A DNA stretch of 15,919 nucleotides from an uncultured Pseudomonadota bacterium (GTDB lineage: Bacteria > Pseudomonadota > Gammaproteobacteria > Burkholderiales > Thiobacillaceae): NCBI GenBank assembly GCA_903918705.1, contig CAIXFP010000283.1, positions 1 to 15,919 of the forward strand, read 5' to 3'. Under the pieces are notes generated by a model. It was not told the DNA's origin. It worked only from the letters and a program-made list of their open reading frames with translations, and ran no database searches. The position numbers were made by a program, and so were the translations under genes. Positions 1-6,729 of this stretch are shown here, in pieces (position 1 is the first letter of the stretch; each line of letters starts with the position of its first letter).

Positions 1-568
1 CCACCGGCGCGTCGTCGATGTCCACCGCAGCCGCCGTGCTGGCGGCATTGACGGCTTCCTCGTCGGTGAATTCGAGGTTCAGATCCTCGGTCTCGATGGT
101 CTTGAGGATGGTGTCCTCGGTGGCTTCGCCATACTTGTCCAGCCAGCGCCCGAGCTTGTCGTCCTCCACCACCACCGCTTCGACGATCAGTCCGGTTTGG
201 AATTTGATGTCGTCCAGGGCCTGCAGGTTGCTGGGGTCGGACAGGGCGACGAAGAGGCGGTTGCCGCGCTGGGTGATGGGCAGGACGCGATGCCTGGCCA
301 GCATCTTGGGATCCAGCGGCGACCTGGGCAGCACTGCGGGGTCGAGGGAATCCAGGTTGAAGAAGGGCAGGCCGAAGGTGACGGCGGCGAAGGCGGCGAT
401 CTGGTCGGCGCGGAAGCGCCGGGTGCGCAGCAGATGGGCCAGGGAACTCTCGCCGGAATTGCGCGCCTGGTTTTGCAGCGATTCGCCCTCATCCGGCGAC
501 AGCAGGCCCTGGGTGACCAGAGCCCGGCACAAGCCGGTGAGGTTGGCGCTGACGGTTACCGCGACCAT
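1..568 (-). CDS. pilB: Type IV pilus assembly ATPase PilB, N-terminal part (runs off the window)
   Basis: PilB is the cytoplasmic hexameric ATPase that powers extension of type IV pili. The first 189 codons are visible, from an ATG at 566-568. The protein starts MVAVTVSANLTGLCRAL, and residues about 25-150 look like the MshEN/T2SSE_N domain (SSLAHLLRTRRFRADQIAAF, FGLPFFNLDSLDP, HRVLPITQRGNRLFVALSDP, LDDIKFQTG). An acidic linker follows, and the visible part ends with DIDDAPV, which in this family leads into the catalytic region. The Walker motifs lie outside the window, so this could in principle be the paralogous GspE; the N-terminal pattern and the corB neighbour favour PilB. It is 72 bp downstream of the CorB-like gene on the same strand. 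The ribosome binding site is weak (GGGAA about 10 bases upstream). Confidence 0.85.
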   Translation of the reverse strand, partial: MVAVTVSANLTGLCRALVTQGLLSPDEGESLQNQARNSGESSLAHLLRTRRFRADQIAAFAAVTFGLPFFNLDSLDPAVLPRSPLDPKMLARHRVLPITQRGNRLFVALSDPSNLQALDDIKFQTGLIVEAVVVEDDKLGRWLDKYGEATEDTILKTIETEDLNLEFTDEEAVNAASTAAAVDIDDAPV

Positions 569-605
569 GCCAGTGAAATTCCCGAAGTTCGCATCAATCC
601 GCCCG

Positions 606-633
606 ATGTTGCCCTGGGGATTTCAAATGTAAA
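606..633 (-). promoter_or_regulatory. Possible weak sigma-70 promoter for pilB
   Basis: On the minus strand, TTTACA (628-633) resembles a -35 box and CAACAT (606-611) is a poor -10 box, with a 16-base spacer, about 38 bases upstream of the pilB ATG. The short gap is AT-richer than its surroundings. The -10 match is only three of six, so this is a tentative call; pilB could equally be read from the corB transcript. Confidence 0.2.
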
Positions 634-640
634 GCAATCA

Positions 641-1921
641 TCAGGCGACATTCCCCGTGGTCCGGCGCGGTCCGATGCGCGCGGTTTTGACCATGCGCCC
701 GTGGACCTGGACGATTTCCACCGGATAACCGGCCATCAACACGCTCACTCCGGGTTCCGGCATGGCTTCCAGGTGGTCCAGGATCAGGCCGTTGAGGGTG
801 CGGGCGCCGTTCAGCGGAAAATCCAGCTTCAGCTTGCGGTTGAGTTCGCGCAAGGACACCGCGCCTTCCACCAGGTAGCTGCCGTCCTCCTGGCGCAGGC
901 CGGGTTCCTGGTCGCCCGGGCGCACGCTGGCGAATTCGCCGACGATTTCCTCAAGGATGTCTTCCAGGGCCACCAGGCCCAGAAGCTCGCCGTATTCGTC
1001 CACCACCAGGCCGAGCGACTGGCGGGTGGCCTGGAACTGGGCCAACTGGGTGTAGAGATTGGTGCCGGAGGGGATGAAATACGCTTCCCGCAGCGCCCCG
1101 CGCAATTCCGCCAGATCGAAGTCCTCCTCGCGCAGGCGGGCGAGCACGCGGCGCACGTGCAGCATGCCGATGACGTTGTTGGCCTCGCCGGCATACACGG
1201 GCAGGCGCGCGTGATGGCTGGTATTGAGCTGGTGCACGATTTCGTCCAGGTCCGCCTCGATGTCGATGGCCTCGATCTGGCCGCGCGGGCGCATCACGTC
1301 GTCCACCGTGATGTGTTCCAGATCAAACAGGTTGAGCAGGATGCCGCGATGCTGGGCCGGCAGGAAGGTGCCGGATTCCGCCAGCAGGGTGCGCAATTCC
1401 TCCACCCCCATGCTGTTCTCCGAAGCCGCGTCGGCCTTCAGGCGCATCACCCGCAGCAGGAACTGCACGAACAGGTTGACGAACCACACCGCCGGATAGC
1501 ACAGCTTGAGCATGGGGGCCAGGATGAAGCTGGCGGCCGGGGCGATGCGGTCCGGGTAGGAGGCGCCCACCACCTTGGGAGTGACTTCCGAGAACACCAG
1601 GATCAAAAAGGTCACCACCAGGGTGCCGAGGCTCAGCGCCACCTCGTTCTGGCCGAACAGGCGGAAGGTGATGACCGTGACCAGGGCGGCGGAGGCGGCG
1701 TTGATCAGGTTGTTGCCCAGCAGCACCACGCCCAGCAGCTTGTCGGTGTTGGAGAGCAGCCACTCCGCCAGCTTGGCGCCGCGATGCCCGGCGCGAGCCA
1801 GGGTGCGCAGGCGATAGCGGTTCACCGCCATCATGCTGGTCTCGGCCATGGCGAAAAAACCGGAGATCAGCAGCAAGACCGAGAGGGCGCCCAGTAGCGC
1901 CCCTAAGGGAATGGAGTCCAA
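641..1921 (-). CDS. CorB/HlyC-type CNNM family membrane protein (DUF21, CBS pair, CorC_HlyC)
   Basis: This 426-residue protein belongs to the CorB/CNNM family, linked to Mg2+ or Co2+ efflux and often annotated as hemolysin-like. The DUF21 domain covers residues about 1-165, with hydrophobic segments near 5-25, 62-88, 97-117 and 130-155 and the family motif VFSEVTPKVVGASYP at 109-123. A CBS domain pair covers about 205-327 (VDDVMRPRGQIEAID; LGLVVDEYGELLGLVALEDILEEIVGE). A C-terminal CorC_HlyC domain covers about 340-417 (DGSYLVEGAVSLRELNRKL). The length is normal for the family. The start is TTG at 1921; no ATG or GTG lies in frame just upstream and there is no clear ribosome binding site, so the start is uncertain, but starting later would remove the first membrane segment. 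Family membership is clear; the transported ion is not shown by the sequence. Confidence 0.88.
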   Translation of the reverse strand: MDSIPLGALLGALSVLLLISGFFAMAETSMMAVNRYRLRTLARAGHRGAKLAEWLLSNTDKLLGVVLLGNNLINAASAALVTVITFRLFGQNEVALSLGTLVVTFLILVFSEVTPKVVGASYPDRIAPAASFILAPMLKLCYPAVWFVNLFVQFLLRVMRLKADAASENSMGVEELRTLLAESGTFLPAQHRGILLNLFDLEHITVDDVMRPRGQIEAIDIEADLDEIVHQLNTSHHARLPVYAGEANNVIGMLHVRRVLARLREEDFDLAELRGALREAYFIPSGTNLYTQLAQFQATRQSLGLVVDEYGELLGLVALEDILEEIVGEFASVRPGDQEPGLRQEDGSYLVEGAVSLRELNRKLKLDFPLNGARTLNGLILDHLEAMPEPGVSVLMAGYPVEIVQVHGRMVKTARIGPRRTTGNVA

Positions 1922-1991
1922 GTCGACTGGGTAGGGTGAAGGAAGCCGGAGTTTAGCAGCGCCGGCCGGGAAAGCCCCCTTGCCGCCGCGG

Positions 1992-3134
1992 TTACAGCAG
2001 CGACTCGCTTTGCTCCAGGGTGTCCTGCACGGCCGTCAGGTGGTTGTCTATCGACAACCCCTGGTCCAGCAGGTCCATGACGTCCCGAACCCCCCGGTCG
2101 AGGATCGCCACCAGGAAATCCTCCTGGGAACTGGTCATGCCCAACTGGGCGAAACTCTGCTCCACCAGGGTCAGCATGTTCATCAGGATCATGCGGGCGT
2201 CGTTCTGGTTGGCCCGGTGGCGCCGGTCGATGTCGGCGAGGGCGGCCTGGGTCTGCCGCACCACCTTGCCCAGGGCCTGGTGTTTCACCGCCACCGCCAT
2301 GCCGTCGTCGAGGGCGCGCACCCGGGCGTCGACGCTCTCGGCCAGGACCGCGAGATGATCGCGCAGGCGGCCGTAGCGCTCCGGCTCCGCCAGCGGCATG
2401 TCGGTGAGCATCAGGGTGACGTGGTCATAGCTGATGGCGGTGCGCTGGCTGAAGTCGATGATGCGGCCGAACCCGGCCATGCGTTCCAGGATGGCCATCT
2501 CCAGCGCGGAGGAGGCGCCGGTGCGATTGCGCGCCAGAGTACCCAGGCGTCCGTTCAGGCGGACGCAGGCGGTGAGGCCGTATTCGGCGCAAGTGGCGAT
2601 GACCACGTCGGCCAGTTCCCCGTAGTCGTGGCAGTTGTAGCTGCCGCGAATGAACTGGAGCACCACCCCGAATTCCGCCGCCGAGGACATGGCCGCCATG
2701 GCGGTGTTGAAGGCGCAGCGGGCGTCCTGGGCCAGGTGCCGGCGTTCCCGGGTCACCCGCAGGGTATGGGCGATGCGGTGGCGCAGTTCGACAATCTGCA
2801 CCGGCTTGGCGAGGAAATCCTCGCCCCCCACGTCGTGGCCCGCCAGATAGTCTTCCAGGCTCTCGTTGCCCGAGAGGAATATCACCGGAATGTCGCTGGT
2901 TTGCGGGTCTTCCTTGAGAGCGCGGCAGAGTTCGTAGCCGTCGATCTCGGGCATGACGATGTCAGTGAGCACCAGGTCGGGCAATTCCGCGCGGATGCGC
3001 CGCAGGCCCTCGGCGCCCCCGCTGGCGCAGCCCAGCACCTGATAATCCTCCGCCAGCAACCTGGCGGTCAGGGCCAGGCTGATGGGTTCGTCGTCGACCA
3101 GCAGTATCCGGGCTTTCCCGGTTTCGTTATCCAC
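1992..3134 (-). CDS. Response regulator: receiver domain plus long unrecognised C-terminal region
   Basis: A 380-residue response regulator. Residues 8-125 form a receiver domain with the acidic pair D14-D15, phosphoacceptor D58 (LVLTDIVMPEIDG), a serine at S88 and K110 in LAKPV. The rest is not a DNA-binding, GGDEF, EAL, HD-GYP or methylesterase domain that I can recognise. Residues about 150-245 look like an alpha/beta ligand-binding fold, perhaps GAF-like (FGVVLQFIRGSYNCHDYGEL, EYGLTACVRLNGR, RIIDFSQRTAISYDHVTLML). Residues about 255-380 are mostly helical and may form coiled coils. The reading frame is open to 3173, but GTG at 3134 is preferred because a strong AAGGAG sits six bases upstream. 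It lies 99 bp downstream of a hybrid kinase carrying an Hpt domain, which makes it the likely final receiver of that relay. Its output is unknown; with no DNA-binding domain it probably acts through protein contact. Confidence 0.85.
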   Translation of the reverse strand: MDNETGKARILLVDDEPISLALTARLLAEDYQVLGCASGGAEGLRRIRAELPDLVLTDIVMPEIDGYELCRALKEDPQTSDIPVIFLSGNESLEDYLAGHDVGGEDFLAKPVQIVELRHRIAHTLRVTRERRHLAQDARCAFNTAMAAMSSAAEFGVVLQFIRGSYNCHDYGELADVVIATCAEYGLTACVRLNGRLGTLARNRTGASSALEMAILERMAGFGRIIDFSQRTAISYDHVTLMLTDMPLAEPERYGRLRDHLAVLAESVDARVRALDDGMAVAVKHQALGKVVRQTQAALADIDRRHRANQNDARMILMNMLTLVEQSFAQLGMTSSQEDFLVAILDRGVRDVMDLLDQGLSIDNHLTAVQDTLEQSESLL

Positions 3135-3140
3135 AACACG

Positions 3141-3146
3141 CTCCTT
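3141..3146 (-). promoter_or_regulatory. Ribosome binding site that fixes a GTG start
   Basis: AAGGAG on the minus strand, six bases upstream of GTG at 3132-3134. It decides in favour of this GTG over the ATG 39 bases further upstream in the same frame. Confidence 0.75.
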
Positions 3147-3233
3147 ATCTATCCAAACCGAACCAGCAAACAAAGTGTTAGCGGCCCGACCGGGTGGAAC
3201 TTGAGCAGTAGCGGATCTCGCCGTGCCGCCCTG

Positions 3234-5915
3234 TCACGCCTGGGGCAAGGCGCTGAGGGCGTCGGCCAGTCCCGTCAGGGTGGTTTCCAGCGCGACCGCG
3301 CCGGCGACGACGGCCGGCCCCATTTCACCGGCGCGCAGGTGGGCTTCGAGTTCGGCCGCCCGATTCTGGAGCGACTCCGCCCCCAGCATGCCCGCCGCGC
3401 CCTTGATCGCATGGGCCCGCAAGCATGCCTGGGCCGTGTCGCCCATCTCCAGGGCGGCGCGCAGCTTGGCGACCTCGTCGCCGTCCACCAGTTGGCGGAG
3501 CAACTGGGCATAGCGCCGCATCTTGCCGTTCAGGTTGCGCAGGCCCGTGGCCACGTCCACCCCGGGCAGGCCCGCCAGGTGCTCCAGCCAGTCGGATTCG
3601 TCCGGCCCGGCGACCTCCGCCGCCATGGCGTAGTGTGCCTGGGGCCCCAGCCAGGAGTTCAACAGGCCATAGAGCGCGCCGGGATCCACCGGCTTGGCGA
3701 TGAAATCGTCCATGCCCGCTTCCAGGCAGATGCGGCGATCCTCCTCGAAGGCATTGGCGGTCATGGCCAGGATGGGCCGGTTCGCCCAGCCCGGCAGGCG
3801 GCGGATGGCCCGGGTGGCGTCGAGTCCGTCCATGACCGGCATCTGCATGTCCATGAGGATCAGGTCGTAATCCGTCCGGCGCGCCTTCTCCAGCGCTTCG
3901 CGCCCGTCCGCCGCGGTGTCCACCGCCAGGCCCACGGCGTGCAGCAGATCCAGCGCCACTTCGCGGTTGATGCTGTCATCCTCGGCCAGCAGGAGATGCG
4001 CGCTGCCGTGGCGCGCGCGCAATTTCGCCCCGCCGTCCCGGCTGTCCGCCGCCGTGATCCGGGGCCTCTCGCCCAGGCCGCGCCCGAGCCGGGCGGTAAA
4101 CCAGAAGGTGCTGCCCATGCCCGGGGTGCTCTCCACGCCGGTCTCGCCCCCCATCAGGGCGGCCAGGCGCCGGGTGATGGCCAGCCCCAGGCCGGTGCCG
4201 CCGAACTTGCGGGTGGTGGAGGTGTCGGCCTGCTCGAAGGACTGGAACAGCCGCGGAATCTGTTCCGGCTCGATGCCGATGCCCGTGTCCTCCACCTCGA
4301 AGCGCAGCAACAGGGTTTCCGCGGATTCCTCCAGCCGCTTCGCCCGGATGGCGATGCCGCCGCGCTCGGTGAACTTCACCGCGTTGACGGCGAAGTTGAG
4401 CAGGGACTGGCGCAAGCGGGTCGGGTCGCCGCGCAGCCACAGGGACGCCGCATCGCCCTCCACCGCCACGGCCAGTCCCTTGGCGGCGGCCTGGGTGGCG
4501 ATGAGGGAATGGACATGGTCGAGAATGCCGCCCAGGGCGAAGTCCGTGCTCTCCAGTTCCAGGCGCCCGGCGGCGATCTTGGACAGGTCCAGGATGTCGT
4601 CGATGAGAGACAGCAAGTGGTGCCCGGCGCCATCGAGCCGGTCCAGGCGCGCGGCCTGTTCGGGGGTCGGGTGGTCCCGCTTCAACATGTGGGAGAGGCC
4701 AATGATGGCGTTCATCGGCGTGCGGATTTCGTGGCTCATGTTGGCGAGGAAGGCGCTCTTGGCCCGGTCGGCCGCTTCCGCCGCGTCGCGGGCCACCTCC
4801 AGTTCCGCGGTGCGCCGTTCCACCAGGTCTTCCAGGTGGTGCCGGTAGTGGTCGAGTTCGGCGGCGGCGGCCTTCTGCTCGGAGATGTCGACGCAGTGGC
4901 CGATGTAGCCGATGAAGACGCCCAGGCTGTCGTAACGGGGTGTGCTGTCGTCCCGCAGCCAGCGGTAGGAACCGTCGGCGTGGCGCAGGCGGTATTCCAT
5001 GCTGAAGGGTACGCGTTGCGCGAACGCGGCGGCATGGGTGGCCAGGCAGTCCGAAACATCTTCCGGGTGCAGGCCCCGCGTCCAGCCTTGGCCCAGTTCC
5101 TGATCCAGAGCGCGGCCGGTGAAGCGCAGCCAGGGATCGTTGAAATAGTCGCACAGCGTGTCCAGGCCGGAGGTCCGGATCAGGGTCGCGCCGCTGTTGG
5201 CCAGGGTGCGGAAATGTTGCTCGCTTTCCCGCAGGGCGATGGCGAGCCGCTTGCTCTCGGTGATGTCGCGGTTGGCGCCGCGGCGGCCGAGAAACACACC
5301 GGCCGCGTCATGTATCGGCTGGCAGTGATGGCTGATCCAGCGCATCTCGCCATCCGGTCGCAGGATGCGAAATTCCAGATCGACGCTGTCGGCGCTCTCG
5401 GCTTCCGTGATGTGGTCCTGATAAGCCGCGCAATCGTCCGGGTGCAGCAGGCGCGGCAACAATTCCGGGTCGGCCTGGAATTCGTCCGCCGGGTAGCCCA
5501 GGAGCCGGTCGCAGGCCGGCGAGGCATAGCGGTATTGCCCATCCGGCGCGACCCAGAACACGCAGTCGGCGGCGGTTTCGGACAGCAGGCGATACTTCTC
5601 CTCCGATTCCCGCAGACTGGCGGCCAGTTCCAAGTCCCGCTGCGCGACGGCCAGGGCGCGGTGCAGCCGCAACTGGTGATAGGCGCTCAGCAGCAGGGTG
5701 ACGCCGGTCAGGAAGGCCGCCAGGGCCAGGAACACCTCACTGCGGACCAGGCCGAAATAATAGCTGGCCCCCAGACCCAGCAGGCCGGCGATCAGGACCG
5801 GGAAGGTAAACACCACCCAGGTCGGGGCGCGGCGCGGTGTGTCATCGCCAGCGCGGGTCTTGCCGGTATTGGCTATCGATTCCATGACCATTGTTGTAAT
5901 AGGGGATACTCCCAT
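3234..5915 (-). CDS. Membrane-anchored hybrid histidine kinase (2 TM, PAS-PAS, HisKA, HATPase, receiver, Hpt)
   Basis: An 893-residue hybrid sensor kinase of the ArcB/BarA layout. Two adjacent membrane segments lie at residues about 33-55 and 60-78 with almost nothing between them, so there is no periplasmic sensor and the signal is probably read in the cytoplasm or membrane. Two PAS domains follow (about 102-222, ending GANRDITESKR, and 228-348, ending GHCVDISEQK), then a coiled coil at 350-385. HisKA carries H395 in NMSHEIRTPMN. The HATPase domain has N507/N511, DTGIG at 543-547 and GGTGLGLAI at 572-580. The receiver (638-755) has E645-D646-D647, phosphoacceptor D689, T719 and K741. The Hpt domain (about 790-890) has H835 in AHAIKGAAG. 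All catalytic residues are present. It precedes the response regulator at 1992-3134 in the same direction and probably passes phosphate to it. The start is the first ATG; ATGs at codons 9 and 11 are alternatives and none has a strong ribosome binding site. Confidence 0.92.
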   Translation of the reverse strand: MGVSPITTMVMESIANTGKTRAGDDTPRRAPTWVVFTFPVLIAGLLGLGASYYFGLVRSEVFLALAAFLTGVTLLLSAYHQLRLHRALAVAQRDLELAASLRESEEKYRLLSETAADCVFWVAPDGQYRYASPACDRLLGYPADEFQADPELLPRLLHPDDCAAYQDHITEAESADSVDLEFRILRPDGEMRWISHHCQPIHDAAGVFLGRRGANRDITESKRLAIALRESEQHFRTLANSGATLIRTSGLDTLCDYFNDPWLRFTGRALDQELGQGWTRGLHPEDVSDCLATHAAAFAQRVPFSMEYRLRHADGSYRWLRDDSTPRYDSLGVFIGYIGHCVDISEQKAAAAELDHYRHHLEDLVERRTAELEVARDAAEAADRAKSAFLANMSHEIRTPMNAIIGLSHMLKRDHPTPEQAARLDRLDGAGHHLLSLIDDILDLSKIAAGRLELESTDFALGGILDHVHSLIATQAAAKGLAVAVEGDAASLWLRGDPTRLRQSLLNFAVNAVKFTERGGIAIRAKRLEESAETLLLRFEVEDTGIGIEPEQIPRLFQSFEQADTSTTRKFGGTGLGLAITRRLAALMGGETGVESTPGMGSTFWFTARLGRGLGERPRITAADSRDGGAKLRARHGSAHLLLAEDDSINREVALDLLHAVGLAVDTAADGREALEKARRTDYDLILMDMQMPVMDGLDATRAIRRLPGWANRPILAMTANAFEEDRRICLEAGMDDFIAKPVDPGALYGLLNSWLGPQAHYAMAAEVAGPDESDWLEHLAGLPGVDVATGLRNLNGKMRRYAQLLRQLVDGDEVAKLRAALEMGDTAQACLRAHAIKGAAGMLGAESLQNRAAELEAHLRAGEMGPAVVAGAVALETTLTGLADALSALPQA

Positions 5916-6028
5916 TGCAGCCCATCCGGCCGCTGGCCGCCAGGGCGGTGGCGCGCGCGTGCGGCACGTGGGAATTGGCCACTACATGTTTTTCCTGAAT
6001 CCGGCAGTTGAAACCGTAAGCCGTGGGA

Positions 6029-6050
6029 TGGGCAAGGCACTGCGTGCCCA
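6029..6050. repeat. Inverted repeat upstream of the hybrid kinase
   Basis: TGGGCA (6029-6034) and TGCCCA (6045-6050) form perfect 6-bp arms, and an alternative nested pair GGCAC/GTGCC (6036-6048) is also present. It lies in the 181-bp gap between the stop of the FixJ-like gene and the start of the hybrid kinase. There is no T-run on either side, so it is not a convincing intrinsic terminator; it could be an operator or chance. Nothing else coding is seen in this gap. Confidence 0.35.
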
Positions 6051-6096
6051 ACGATGACGGGTGCCGGTGGCCGCTTGCGTGGCCGGGAGGACGCTC

Positions 6097-6729
6097 CTAC
6101 GCGGCGGGTTCGGCGCGCTCCAGCGAGATTCCCAGTTGGGCCGCCCGCAGGGCCAGTTCGGCCACGGAACCCACATCGGTCTTGAGGTAGATACGGGAGC
6201 GATGGCCTTCGATGGTGCGCTGGCTGATGCCCAGGCGCTCGGCCATCTCGCCGTTGGCCATGCCGGCGAGGGCCAGGTCCAGGATTTCCCGCTCCCGCGG
6301 CGTCAACTTGAGCAACTTCTTCCGCAGCGCCCGCCGGGCGTGCTCGCCTTGGCGGCGGGCCGCGCCCAGTTCCAGGGCGGCGGCGACCCGTTGCAAGAGT
6401 AGTTCGCCATCCACCGGCTTGATCAGGAAGTCCAGCGCGCCCAGTTTCATGGCCGTCATGCCGGTGGCGAGGTCGGCGTAGGCGGTGAGAAAGATGATGG
6501 GCAGGTCGATATGGCGCCGTGCCAGTTCCGCCTGGAGTTCCGGGCCGCTCATGTCCGGCATGCGTACGTCCAGGAGAATGCAGCCCTCCTGTTCCGGCCG
6601 CCAGGCCGCCAGGAACTCGCGGGCGCCGGCGTAGCAGCGGGTTTTCAGGCGCGCCGTGTCCAGCAGGATCGGCAGGCTGGCGCGGATGCTGGAGTCGTCG
6701 TCGATGAGGTGGACCATGGCTGCCGTCAT
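6097..6729 (-). CDS. FixJ/NarL-type response regulator (receiver plus LuxR-type HTH)
   Basis: A 210-residue transcriptional regulator. The receiver domain covers residues 5-120, with the acidic triplet D10-D11-D12 in HLIDDDSS, phosphoacceptor D54 (ILLDVRMPDMSG), the TAYAD switch region at 82-86 and K104 in LIKPVDGE. A LuxR-type helix-turn-helix covers about 138-200 (KLTPREREILDLALAG, GISQRTIEGHRSRIYLKT). Length and motifs fit the FixJ/TodT/TtrR group. The ATG at 6729 overlaps the stop codon of the upstream kinase as ATGA, which points to translational coupling and a cognate pair; a second ATG in frame at 6717 is a less likely start. The target genes are not shown. The frame stays open far upstream through the kinase gene, but that stretch is a shadow of the kinase. 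Confidence 0.93.
   Translation of the reverse strand: MTAAMVHLIDDDSSIRASLPILLDTARLKTRCYAGAREFLAAWRPEQEGCILLDVRMPDMSGPELQAELARRHIDLPIIFLTAYADLATGMTAMKLGALDFLIKPVDGELLLQRVAAALELGAARRQGEHARRALRKKLLKLTPREREILDLALAGMANGEMAERLGISQRTIEGHRSRIYLKTDVGSVAELALRAAQLGISLERAEPAA

Noticed and set aside
1980..6011. A 1343-codon open frame on the plus strand, opposite two signalling genes
   Set aside because: It lies opposite the hybrid kinase and response regulator, whose motifs are unmistakable, and its product is rich in Gln, Gly, His and Arg with no domain I can recognise. Long antisense open frames are expected in GC-rich genes with strong codon bias.
6029..6050. Intrinsic terminator in the gap between the two signalling pairs
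   Set aside because: Good inverted repeats are present, but no run of T follows on either strand, so it is listed only as a repeat.
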